A DNA stretch of 13,145 bases, taken from assembly GCA_900546825.1 (NCBI GenBank), contig UREE01000060.1, forward strand, positions 1-13,145, read 5' to 3'. Each line of letters opens with the position of its first letter. The first letter of the stretch is position 1. The position numbers and the translations under genes were made by a program. Positions 1-6,537 of the stretch are shown here, one piece after another. The notes beneath the pieces are model-generated. The model did no database searches. It was not told the origin of the DNA and saw only the letters and a program-made list of their open reading frames with translations. This DNA comes from an uncultured Collinsella sp. Lineage in GTDB: Bacteria; Actinomycetota; Coriobacteriia; Coriobacteriales; Coriobacteriaceae.

Positions 1-25
1 GCCCGTGGGTTATACCCTAAGAGCA

Positions 26-48
26 AACCACCCTTTTTAAGGGTGGTT
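26..48. repeat. Perfect hairpin containing the stop codon of the C39-like gene; possible IS end or terminator
   Basis: The arms AACCACCCTT (26-35) and AAGGGTGGTT (39-48) pair perfectly around a three-base loop. The minus-strand peptidase gene runs into this structure and stops at a TAA (37-39) that lies at the loop. No good U-tract follows on either strand (TTTGCTCTT on the minus strand), so it is a poor intrinsic terminator. A second small dyad, GGGT-TAT-ACCC, lies at 7-17. Subterminal hairpins of this kind with a tiny loop are typical of IS200/IS605-type element ends. That identity is a guess, because only about 25 bases lie beyond the hairpin. Confidence 0.5.
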
Positions 49-951
49 CTGATTGGCATCGTCGATGCCGTAGAGCACGATGTAGTGGCCTACGTTGGTA
101 AACGTACCGGGGCGCACTGCGGCGATAACGGGCGCACCCGAGCGAAGTGCTTGGGTAATCGATTCGCAATCGTTATAGAGCTGTGTTCCGTTGAGTCCCA
201 GCTGCCACGCACCGCCTGTCATAAACGACCACTCGGTGGCACCAGTGGGGGCGTAGTTGCCGGCTTCGGCCAGTGCGCATATATCGACCGGCGTCTTATC
301 GGCGTGGCCAGTCTTAAAGATATAGACCATGGTGAGACAAGTGGGGCCGCAAGCGTTTTCGCGAATAGTGCCGCCGGCATAGGGCAGCTCCGACCATGCG
401 GGGTCAATTTGGTAGATGTGGGGCATGGTGCCGGCCTGCCATTGCGAGCGTGGGGTCGAGAACGCAAAGGAGTAACCGGGCGCGACGGGAGCTTTAAGCA
501 GCTTGTCCTCGGCAGTGGGCTCAAGACCGGCTGATCCGTGGGAGATACAGGATCCCAAAAACACAAAGACGAGACAGGCGGCAATGGAGCAAAGCGCAAG
601 GCGTAGGCGGCGGGCTGGAAGCGCTTGGCTTGTGGTGTGCGACGCGGGGCGAGGGGCGGAATTGCCGCGATTGCGTTGAGGTCGCGAAAAGGAGCGCTTA
701 ACGTAGTAGTCGGTCGTACGGCGATCGTAGCGGCGCGGCTGCGATGTGTCGGTCTGGCGTTGGCGCGTGCTCGTACTCACGCGGTCTGACTGCTGCGCGG
801 TACGGCTCTGTTGCCGCGAAGAAGCCCCGGTCTGCACTTGGGGGCGCTGCGGGTTGTCGTTGTCGGAGGTGCTTCTGGGCGTTGGCGTGGTACGGCCGGC
901 AAGGCGCACGCTTTGTGGCCGTTGGTCGCCGTCATTGTATCCGTATGCCAT
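37..951 (-). CDS. C39-like cysteine peptidase with N-terminal membrane anchor, probably 3'-truncated
   Basis: This encodes about 304 residues in three parts. Residues 1-113 are a Gln/Arg/Ser/Thr-rich, probably disordered cytoplasmic region. A single hydrophobic helix follows at about 116-137 (LALCSIAACLVFVFLG). An extracellular papain-like domain of the peptidase C39 type makes up the rest. The nucleophile motif NACGPTCL puts the likely catalytic Cys at 201, and the His motif GHYIVLYGIDD puts His at 289. C39-like domains normally continue some 20-40 residues past this His and carry an Asp (often N/D-D-P). Here translation stops 15 residues after the His, inside a hairpin, so the third catalytic residue and the last strands are missing. 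The ATG at 951 is preferred because AAGGTGA lies five bases upstream; an in-frame GTG at 960 overlaps that ribosome site. The likely role of the family is cleavage of a peptide or cell-wall substrate outside the membrane. Whether this copy is active is doubtful. It may be a pseudogene. Confidence 0.7.
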   Translation of the reverse strand: MAYGYNDGDQRPQSVRLAGRTTPTPRSTSDNDNPQRPQVQTGASSRQQSRTAQQSDRVSTSTRQRQTDTSQPRRYDRRTTDYYVKRSFSRPQRNRGNSAPRPASHTTSQALPARRLRLALCSIAACLVFVFLGSCISHGSAGLEPTAEDKLLKAPVAPGYSFAFSTPRSQWQAGTMPHIYQIDPAWSELPYAGGTIRENACGPTCLTMVYIFKTGHADKTPVDICALAEAGNYAPTGATEWSFMTGGAWQLGLNGTQLYNDCESITQALRSGAPVIAAVRPGTFTNVGHYIVLYGIDDANQNHP

Positions 952-960
952 TTGAATCAC

Positions 961-1306
961 CTTGCCTCATGTGTAACTTGTCTATCCTACATAAAAAGAT
1001 GCACGACACATGGGTATGTGCGCCAAAAGCCTGATAAATGGTATGAACGTTGCCGCGCCGCGCGCCAAGCGTCACGGCAACAGGTATTCAAAAGCAGACA
1101 AGATGAAAGCGTCCAAGACGAATGACGTTTCCCGCCGTTCGTCCCAAAAACGGTGCCGCTCGTTTTGCAGTTCTGCCTTCGGTCGAGCTGCGAGCGGCGC
1201 TGCTGCGCCAAGGCCGTATCTTAAAGCCATGGAATAAAAGCGCGCGGCAAAACGGACCGCGCAAGGGGTGACGCCAAGGGGCGTCAAAAAGGAAAGGAGG
1301 GGAACA
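961..1306 (+). promoter_or_regulatory. Gene-free region with serial stem-loops upstream of the permease; candidate structured leader
   Basis: I see no supportable gene in these 346 bases. On the plus strand there are successive inverted repeats. They are GTTGCCG (1049-1055) with CGGCAAC (1075-1081); GACGAA (1117-1122) with TTCGTC (1138-1143); GGTGCCGCTCG-type arms 1153-1162 with 1191-1200 (ten pairs including one G-U); GCGCGG (1242-1247) with CCGCGC (1257-1262); and TGACGCC (1269-1275) with GGCGTCA (1280-1286, four-base loop). The last lies immediately before the ribosome site GGAAAGGAGGGG. No hairpin is followed by a U-tract, so no intrinsic terminator is visible. A possible -10 TATGAA lies at 1042-1047, which would put all the stems in the transcript. 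T-box hallmarks were looked for and not found. Confidence 0.4.
984..989 (-). promoter_or_regulatory. Possible -10 element for the C39-like gene
   Basis: Read on the minus strand, TAGGAT sits about 33 bases upstream of the ATG at 951, behind a T-rich stretch (CTTTTTATG). It matches TAnnAT but no convincing -35 box lies 16-18 bases upstream, so this is a weak call. Confidence 0.3.
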
Positions 1307-2758
1307 ATGGCGGACAAGAATGCAGAAGTTGCAGTCGAGGATAACGGCGGCATGAAGAAAACGCTTTCGCTCTGGAACTTCTTCACCATCGGTTTCGGTG
1401 CCATCATCGGTACCGGTTGGGTTCTGCAGGTCGGCGACTGGATGGTCGTGGGCGGCGGTCCCGTTCCCGCTATGATCGCATTCCTCTTGGGTGCAATCTT
1501 CCTCGTGCCCGTCGGAGCTGTTTTCGGTGAGCTCACGGCTGCTATCCCCATTTCGGGCGGCATCGTCGAGTATGTCGATCGTAGCTTTGGCCGTACGATG
1601 AGCTACATCACTGGCTGGCTTTTGGCCCTGGGCAACGGCATCCTGTGCCCGTGGGAGGCCATCGCCATCTCGACCCTCGTGTCCGAGATGTTCGGCAGCC
1701 TGCCCGGCCTTGAGTGGCTGCGCGCCGTCAAGCTCTACACCATCCTGGGTGCCGACGTTTACCTGTTCCCGACGCTGATCGCGCTCGGCTTTGCAGCCTA
1801 CGTCATCTTCCTCAACTTCCGCGGTGCCAGCTCGGCCGCCAAGCTGCAGGCCTTCCTGACCAAGGCCCTGCTCTGCGGCATGCTGCTCGCCATGGGCGTC
1901 TCGCTGTTCACCGGCTCGCCGGACAACGCCATGCCCGTGTTCTCCCAGGTCACCGGTGCTGGCGGCGGTAAGCCTGCTACCGAGGGCACCAGCCTGTTCG
2001 CAGGCATCGTTTCGGTCCTGGTTCTGACCCCGTTCTTCTACGCCGGCTTCGACACCATTCCTCAGCAGGCTGAGGAAGCAGCCGAGGGCCTCAACTGGAA
2101 CAAGTTCGGTAAGATCATCTCCCTGGCCCTGCTGGCCGCCGGCGGCTTCTACATGGTCTGCATCTACTCGTTCGGCACCATCCTCGACTGGCATGAGTTT
2201 GTTAAGAGCCCGGTTCCCGCGCTTGCCTGCCTCAAGGGCATCAACATGCTCCTGTACCTGGCCATGCTCGTCATCGCCACGCTTGGACCCATGGGCCCGA
2301 TGAACTCCTTCTACGGCGCCACGAGCCGCATCATGCTCGCCATGGGCCGCAAGGGCCAGCTGCCCGAGAAGTTCGCCGAGGTCGATCCCAAGTCCGGCGC
2401 TCCAAAGCTCGCCTGCGTCGTTCTGGGCGTCATCACCGTCGTCGGTCCGTTCCTGGGCAAGAACATGCTCATCCCTCTGACCAACGTGTCCGCTCTCGCC
2501 TTCATCTTCTCCTGCGGCATGGTCGCCCTTGCTTGCCTGCGTATGCGCTTCACCGAGCCCGACCTGCCTCGTCCCTACGAGGTGCCCGGCGGCAAGTTTG
2601 GCATCAGCCTCGCTATCGTTGCCTGCGGCACCATCATTGGCCTGCTCGTGATCCCGTTCTCTCCCGCCTCCCTCAACATGGTGGAGTGGAGCATCGTGAT
2701 CGGCTGGCTGGCTGTTGGCCTGGCCCTCATGGCTTTCACCAATTCCCGCAAAAAATAA
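1307..2758 (+). CDS. APC-superfamily amino acid/peptide permease
   Basis: This 483-residue integral membrane protein has about 12 hydrophobic segments, the usual length and count for the amino acid-polyamine-organocation superfamily. Helix 1 carries the unwound substrate-binding motif GAIIGTGW (31-38). Helix 6 is in the LTPFFYAGFDTIPQQAEE region (240-257), and the acidic loop after it (QQAEEAAEG) is typical of the family. The positive GATSRIMLAMGRKGQLP loop (337-353) is also a family hallmark. It should import an amino acid or related small amide by cation symport or exchange, but the substrate cannot be read from sequence. The ATG at 1307 is chosen because GGAAAGGAGGGG ends a few bases upstream. 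An earlier in-frame start at 1268 would lie inside the last leader hairpin. Codon use is strongly biased to C-ending codons, which suggests high expression. The downstream amidohydrolase probably processes its substrate. Confidence 0.88.
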   Translation: MADKNAEVAVEDNGGMKKTLSLWNFFTIGFGAIIGTGWVLQVGDWMVVGGGPVPAMIAFLLGAIFLVPVGAVFGELTAAIPISGGIVEYVDRSFGRTMSYITGWLLALGNGILCPWEAIAISTLVSEMFGSLPGLEWLRAVKLYTILGADVYLFPTLIALGFAAYVIFLNFRGASSAAKLQAFLTKALLCGMLLAMGVSLFTGSPDNAMPVFSQVTGAGGGKPATEGTSLFAGIVSVLVLTPFFYAGFDTIPQQAEEAAEGLNWNKFGKIISLALLAAGGFYMVCIYSFGTILDWHEFVKSPVPALACLKGINMLLYLAMLVIATLGPMGPMNSFYGATSRIMLAMGRKGQLPEKFAEVDPKSGAPKLACVVLGVITVVGPFLGKNMLIPLTNVSALAFIFSCGMVALACLRMRFTEPDLPRPYEVPGGKFGISLAIVACGTIIGLLVIPFSPASLNMVEWSIVIGWLAVGLALMAFTNSRKK

Positions 2759-2764
2759 CGCCGA

Positions 2765-2816
2765 GCCGGGGCGGATCGGGTGCGCGGAGCCCTCTCTTCC
2801 GCGCACCGAACCCGGC
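2765..2816 (+). other. Strong two-tier stem-loop between permease and amidohydrolase genes
   Basis: An inner 10-bp stem, GGTGCGCGGA (2779-2788) with TCCGCGCACC (2798-2807), is flanked by an outer pair, GCCGGG (2765-2770) with CCCGGC (2811-2816). No U-tract follows, so it is not a classical terminator. It may protect the 3' end of the permease message or partly separate expression of the two genes. A further dyad, GAGGCC (2836-2841) with GGCCTC (2854-2859), lies closer to the next ribosome site. Confidence 0.5.
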
Positions 2817-2889
2817 ACCACTTGGGTAGTTTTGTGAGGCCTTAACCCAACGCGGCCTCGCCCACTATATGGATCCATAAGGAGGAACC

Positions 2890-4167
2890 ATGTCCACTAA
2901 GTATGCAATCGTTGGCGGCAAGCTCATCGACGGTACCGGTGCCGAGCCGGTCGAGAACTCCCTCGTTCTCGTCGACGACAACGGCAAGATCGAGTACGCC
3001 GGTGCCATGCAGGACCTTCCCGAGGGCGTTGAGGTCATCGACGCCGCCGGCAAGACCGTCCTTCCCGGCCTGATCGACACCCACCTGCACTTCTCGGGCA
3101 ACTTGACCGACGATGACACCGACTGGGTCATGCAGCCGCTCCTCGAGAAGCAGGCCGTCGCCGTCAAGCAGGCCTATGACTGCCTTACCCACGGCCTCAC
3201 TACCGTCTGCGAGATCGGCCGCTTTGGTATCCAGATCCGCGACTGCATCGACAAGGGCGTCTTCAAGGGCCCGCGTGTTCTGGCCACCGGCCTTGGCTTC
3301 TGCCGCGTTGCCGGCCACGGCGACTCTCACCACTGCAGCCAGGAGCTCAACAAGGAATCGCACCCCTGGGGCGATCAGGTCGACGGTCCTTGGGATCTGC
3401 GCAAGGCCGTCCGTCGTCGCCTGCGCGAGAACCCCGATGCCATCAAGATCTGGGCTACCGGTGGCGGCATCTGGCGCTGGGACTCCGGTCGCGACCAGCA
3501 CTACTGCTCCGAGGAGATCCAGGCCGTGGTCGAAGAGGCCAAGATGGTCGGCATCCCCGTGTGGAGCCACTGCTACAACAACCACGCCGCTGCCTACGAT
3601 TCCGTCCGCTTTGGCTGCGAGCAGCTGATTCACGGCTTCGATATCGATGAGCGCACCATGGACCTCATGGCCGAGCAGGGCACCTTCTTCACTCCGACGA
3701 TCGCCTTCCTGCCCACCTGGTACGCCACCTATCCGCCCGTCTACGTCCCCGAGCTGCACGACAAGTACGAGGGCACCCTGGTCGAGAAGGAGCTGCAGCG
3801 CAACTACGACTGCCTGCGCGAGGCCAAGAAGCGCGGCGTCGTCATGACGATCGGCTCCGACTCCTTCTCCTTCGTCACCCCGTACGGCACCTGCTCTATC
3901 GAGGAGATGTACGAGTTCGTCGACAAGATCGGCTTCACCCCGGTCGAGACCATCACCTGTGCCACCCTCAACGGTGCCAAGATGTGCCACATCGAGGACG
4001 AGACCGGTTCCATCGAGGCCGGCAAGTGCGCCGACCTGCTGGTCGTCAACGGTGACGTCGCCGCCGACATCCACGTGCTCAACACCGACAACATGGACGT
4101 CATCATGAAGGACGGCTGGATCGTCGAGGCTGGCACCTTTGGCGAGGCCAACAAATACAGCGCCTAA
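2890..4167 (+). CDS. Metal-dependent amidohydrolase, imidazolonepropionase/prolidase-like
   Basis: This 425-residue cytosolic enzyme has no signal peptide and belongs to the amidohydrolase (TIM-barrel) superfamily. A small N-terminal beta domain ends in LPGLIDTHLH, giving metal ligands His65 and His67. The lysine expected to be carboxylated is Lys186 (IKIWATGGG). Further ligands are His227 (VWSHCYN) and His248 (LIHGFD), and the catalytic Asp is Asp324 (IGSDSF). This five-residue pattern fits binuclear members such as the Xaa-Pro or Xaa-Arg/Lys dipeptidases of the Sgx9260/Cc2672 type, which annotation pipelines often label imidazolonepropionase-like. The C-terminal segment ETGSIEAGKCADLLVV closes the beta domain. 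The reaction should be hydrolysis of an amide bond in a dipeptide or cyclic amide; the substrate is unknown. The ATG has a near-perfect AAGGAGG site (2879-2885). The gene sits 131 bases after the permease and shares its high-expression codon use, so import followed by cleavage is a sensible model. Confidence 0.85.
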   Translation: MSTKYAIVGGKLIDGTGAEPVENSLVLVDDNGKIEYAGAMQDLPEGVEVIDAAGKTVLPGLIDTHLHFSGNLTDDDTDWVMQPLLEKQAVAVKQAYDCLTHGLTTVCEIGRFGIQIRDCIDKGVFKGPRVLATGLGFCRVAGHGDSHHCSQELNKESHPWGDQVDGPWDLRKAVRRRLRENPDAIKIWATGGGIWRWDSGRDQHYCSEEIQAVVEEAKMVGIPVWSHCYNNHAAAYDSVRFGCEQLIHGFDIDERTMDLMAEQGTFFTPTIAFLPTWYATYPPVYVPELHDKYEGTLVEKELQRNYDCLREAKKRGVVMTIGSDSFSFVTPYGTCSIEEMYEFVDKIGFTPVETITCATLNGAKMCHIEDETGSIEAGKCADLLVVNGDVAADIHVLNTDNMDVIMKDGWIVEAGTFGEANKYSA

Positions 4168-4208
4168 GATACCGTTTGTCGATGGCTGGATGTAAAACAC
4201 AGTTTTTG

Positions 4209-4223
4209 ATTGCATAATGCAAT
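4209..4223. promoter_or_regulatory. Perfect 15-bp palindrome, candidate operator of the first LytS/LytTR operon
   Basis: ATTGCATAATGCAAT has seven-base arms around a single central base. It contains CATAAT (4213-4218), which could be a -10 element, although no good -35 is visible 16-18 bases upstream. The half-sites ATTGC and GCAAT recur upstream of the second LytS/LytTR operon. Another ATTGC occurs at 4250-4254. Confidence 0.45.
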
Positions 4224-4225
4224 GG

Positions 4226-4252
4226 AGAGGGTCGCTTGCGGCCCTCTTTATT
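4226..4252 (+). terminator. Intrinsic terminator after the amidohydrolase gene (or attenuator before the kinase)
   Basis: The stem AGAGGGTCGC (4226-4235) with GCGGCCCTCT (4238-4247) forms nine to ten pairs including one G-U, with a very tight loop, and is followed by TTTATT. It lies 59 bases after the amidohydrolase stop and 34 bases before the kinase start. If transcription of the kinase starts at the CATAAT just upstream, the same hairpin would lie in its leader. Confidence 0.75.
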
Positions 4253-4273
4253 GCTATGGGGTGCGTCAGTAAG

Positions 4274-4288
4274 AAGGAGATGACGGTG
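4274..4288 (+). promoter_or_regulatory. Ribosome site that selects a GTG start for the first kinase
   Basis: AAGGAG (4274-4279) lies six bases before the GTG at 4286-4288. The in-frame ATG at 4280 touches the site and is too close. The in-frame ATG at 4217 lies upstream of the terminator hairpin and would translate through it. Confidence 0.7.
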
Positions 4289-5671
4289 GATCTCAATAGG
4301 CTGATTCTGGGCAAGAGCTACAACTCTACCAAGGTCTTTCGTACCGCTCAGCATGTGGTTCAAGCCATCTTGCTCGGTATTGTCGTTCCGCTGCTTATCC
4401 TGCTGCTCATCTGGGATCTAACCGATAATCCCAATCCCGTTCCGGCCGTTGTCGTCATTGCCGGCTTGGTCATGCTGTGCTTCTTCTTCTCGTACGTCTT
4501 TGTCGTTCCCGACGACCTCACATCGAGCGCAACCGACCGCACGCTCGCCATCGCGTCGAAAATATTCGCCTACACGTCGCGCGGCCTTACGCCCGAAGCT
4601 GCCCTGGGCGCCTCTAAGATCATCCTGTCCGAAACCATCGCCTCTGCCATCTGCTTTACCGACGGCAAGCAGGTGCTGGCGAGCTGGGGCGAGGACTCGG
4701 CAAAATGCCCCGCGGGCACTCCGGTTGTGCTGCGGACTACGCTCAACGTGATCAACAGCGGTGAGCAAAGCGTATTTTCGCGCGATGCCTCGACTGAGAC
4801 GGGTGGCTACTTTCCGCGCCTGCGCGCCGGTATCGTCGCACCGCTCACCGTGCGCGGGCATTGCGTGGGCACGCTCGAGCTGTATTATCCCCGTCTGAGC
4901 AGCATCGATATGCGCCAGACGGCGCTTGCCTCGGGCTTTGCCGACCTCATTTCCACGCAGCTTGCGAGCTTTGAGCTCGAGCGCCAGGACGAGCTTACAG
5001 CTCGCGTGGAGCTGCGCGCCTTGCAATCGCAGGTCGATCCTCATTTTCTGTTTAACACCATCAGCACCATCGTGTCGCTCGTGCGTACCGAGCCGGACAA
5101 GGCCAGGTCGCTGCTCATCGACTTTTCCAATTACTACCGTCAGACACTGTCCGATTCCGATACCCTCACAACGCTCGAGCACGAGGTGGAACAGGGCACT
5201 CGTTACATCAACCTTATGCAGGCCCGGTATGGCGACGGCCGTCTGCGCGTCTCGGTCGATATCGACTTTGAGGTGCGCGACAGCATGGTGCCGCCGTTTA
5301 TCTTGCAGCCGCTGCTCGAAAACTGCATCAAGCATGCGCAGCGCGAGACCGAGCCGCTTTCTATTCATGTTAGGGCTTTTGAGACCGATGACGGCTTGGA
5401 GATCATCGTCGAAGATGACGGCATCGGTATGAGCGAAGAAGTCTGCGCGCATCTGTTTGAGCAGCATCGCCGAGAGGAGCCCGAGAGCATTACCGCCGAC
5501 GGTTCCGTCAAGCGAGGTTGCGGCCTGGCGCTCTTTAACGTACTTCAGCGCATCCATTTCTTTTACGGAGAAGATTCGGGCATGCGCGTGAAGTCCCAGG
5601 AGGGCGTGGGAACGCAGGTCATCGTCGAGCTGAACGGCGAGCCGCATGAGCCGGCGCCGATGAAGGTGTAG
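4286..5671 (+). CDS. LytS-type sensor histidine kinase (first system)
   Basis: From the GTG start it has 461 residues. Two membrane helices (about 23-44 and 52-74) are joined by a loop of only about eight residues. A GAF-like cytosolic region follows at about 85-235, ending in the LytS-typical AGIVAPLTVRGHCVGTLELYY. The His_kinase region has ALQSQVDPHFLFN, with the phosphorylated His at about 253. The ATPase domain has an N box LLENCIKHA (Asn346), a G1 box EDDGIGM (Asp377) and a G2 box GCGLALFN (411-418). LytS family members usually begin with a five- or six-helix 5TM module; that module is absent, so ligand sensing is probably cytosolic or within the membrane. The protein should phosphorylate the LytTR regulator encoded 39 bases downstream in the same operon. 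It is clearly paralogous to the kinase at 10199-11542: both share ALASGFA, STQLA, ELTAR and the HFLFNT block. The stimulus is unknown. Confidence 0.88.
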   Translation: MDLNRLILGKSYNSTKVFRTAQHVVQAILLGIVVPLLILLLIWDLTDNPNPVPAVVVIAGLVMLCFFFSYVFVVPDDLTSSATDRTLAIASKIFAYTSRGLTPEAALGASKIILSETIASAICFTDGKQVLASWGEDSAKCPAGTPVVLRTTLNVINSGEQSVFSRDASTETGGYFPRLRAGIVAPLTVRGHCVGTLELYYPRLSSIDMRQTALASGFADLISTQLASFELERQDELTARVELRALQSQVDPHFLFNTISTIVSLVRTEPDKARSLLIDFSNYYRQTLSDSDTLTTLEHEVEQGTRYINLMQARYGDGRLRVSVDIDFEVRDSMVPPFILQPLLENCIKHAQRETEPLSIHVRAFETDDGLEIIVEDDGIGMSEEVCAHLFEQHRREEPESITADGSVKRGCGLALFNVLQRIHFFYGEDSGMRVKSQEGVGTQVIVELNGEPHEPAPMKV

Positions 5672-5710
5672 CGCGCGGTTGGATTGAGAGAAAAAAGAGG
5701 GGAAGCGCAT

Positions 5711-6445
5711 ATGTCCGAGGGATGGAACATCTTGGTGGTTGATGACGAGCCTCCTATTAGGGCTGAGCTACGTTATCTGCTGGAAAAGGATGCACGTGTG
5801 GGACAGATTGCCGAGGCGGGCAATGTCACCGAGGCCGTGGAGTCGATTCTGTCGAACAAGCCCGACGTGCTGTTTTTGGATATCACGATGCCCGGCCGCT
5901 CGGGAATCGAGCTTGCCGAGACGCTGCAGAACCTAAAAACGCCGCCGGTCGTGGTGTTTGTGACGGCATTTGCCGAGTATGCGGCCGATGCCTATAACCT
6001 CGATGCCATTGATTACGTCGTCAAGCCGGTCGAGGATGCCCGCCTGTCAAAGGCGCTCGATAAGATCGAGGCCGCCCTGGGCGTTCGTCGTGTCGTCCAT
6101 GCTCCGCGCCAGCCCTTGCGCCTGACGGTGGATCGCGGGGGCAAAAAGGTGTTCATCCCCGTGGCGGATGTCTGCTACTTTGAGGCGCGTGCCGATTTTT
6201 GCAACGCCGTCTGCGCCGAGGGAACATATCTGATCAATGAGTCGATCTCTTCGCTCGAACGTCGCTTGGGCTCCGAGGGCTTTATTCGCGTTCATCGCAG
6301 CTATCTGGTCAATTTGGAAGACGTGCACAATGTTGAGATTGGCTCCACGGGGTTGATGGAGCTCAGGCTCGACCGCGTGAGCTCGACGGTGCCGGTGTCC
6401 CGTCGTCGTGCCGCCGAGGTCAAGTCGCACCTGGGGCTTGCGTAA
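5711..6445 (+). CDS. LytTR-family response regulator (first system)
   Basis: This 244-residue cytosolic regulator has a receiver domain at about 6-122, with acidic pocket Asp11-Asp12, phospho-acceptor Asp57 (FLDITMPG), Thr85 and Lys105 (VVKPVED). A LytTR DNA-binding domain follows at about 137-241. The LytTR signature parts are visible: KKVFIPVADVCYFEA, FIRVHRSYLVNL and TVPVSRRR. LytTR proteins bind DNA as dimers at paired sites close to promoters. The ATG at 5711 follows GAGGGGA by eight bases; a start 27 bases upstream in the same frame would include the ribosome site in the coding sequence. The gene lies 39 bases after the kinase with no terminator between them, so they form one operon. 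It resembles the regulator at 11615-12331 across its whole length, including the DNA-contacting VHR and PVSRRR blocks, so the two may recognise similar sites. Confidence 0.9.
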   Translation: MSEGWNILVVDDEPPIRAELRYLLEKDARVGQIAEAGNVTEAVESILSNKPDVLFLDITMPGRSGIELAETLQNLKTPPVVVFVTAFAEYAADAYNLDAIDYVVKPVEDARLSKALDKIEAALGVRRVVHAPRQPLRLTVDRGGKKVFIPVADVCYFEARADFCNAVCAEGTYLINESISSLERRLGSEGFIRVHRSYLVNLEDVHNVEIGSTGLMELRLDRVSSTVPVSRRRAAEVKSHLGLA

Positions 6446-6477
6446 GAGGCTTGCGTGCCGTCGTTTACCATCGCAGG

Positions 6478-6505
6478 TTTGGCATGGGCGCGCGGTGGGC
6501 ATAAT
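6478..6505 (+). promoter_or_regulatory. Candidate promoter of the phospholipase C-like gene
   Basis: CATAAT (6500-6505) is preceded by GTGGG. A -35-like TTTGGC (6478-6483, 16-base spacer) or TTGGCA (6479-6484, 15-base spacer) lies upstream. The core GTGGG-CATAAT-GG resembles the elements at 7532-7543 and 8932-8943. Confidence 0.45.
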
Positions 6506-6537
6506 GGGTGGCATCGAATGAAATCGAAAGGATCATT

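Noticed and set aside
1010..1237. Short plus-strand open frame in the leader region
   Set aside because: The Arg/Ser/Lys-rich translation has no convincing ribosome site and spans several inverted repeats; it does not look like protein.
1042..1306. T-box riboswitch for the amino acid permease
   Set aside because: The conserved T-box bulge sequence (TGGNACC in AGGGTGGNACCGCG) is absent, and no terminator with a U-run precedes the gene.
1088..2878. Minus-strand open frame of 596 codons opposite the permease
   Set aside because: It is a Gly/Asp/Glu/His-rich low-complexity translation with no recognisable domain, and it is the mirror of a well-supported APC permease with strong GC-third-position bias, which commonly creates such antisense frames.
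4217..4285. Longer N-terminus of the first kinase starting at the ATG at 4217
   Set aside because: It would start inside the palindrome and translate through a terminator hairpin, with no ribosome site; AAGGAG before the GTG at 4286 fits better.
2842..4314. Minus-strand open frame of 490 codons opposite the amidohydrolase
   Set aside because: It is Val/Asp/Leu/Gly-rich repetitive sequence produced by the codon bias of the real gene; the plus strand has the full metal-ligand set and a strong ribosome site.
4418..5710. Minus-strand open frame of 430 codons opposite the first kinase
   Set aside because: It has no domain and no ribosome site of note, and it covers the clearly coding kinase on the plus strand.
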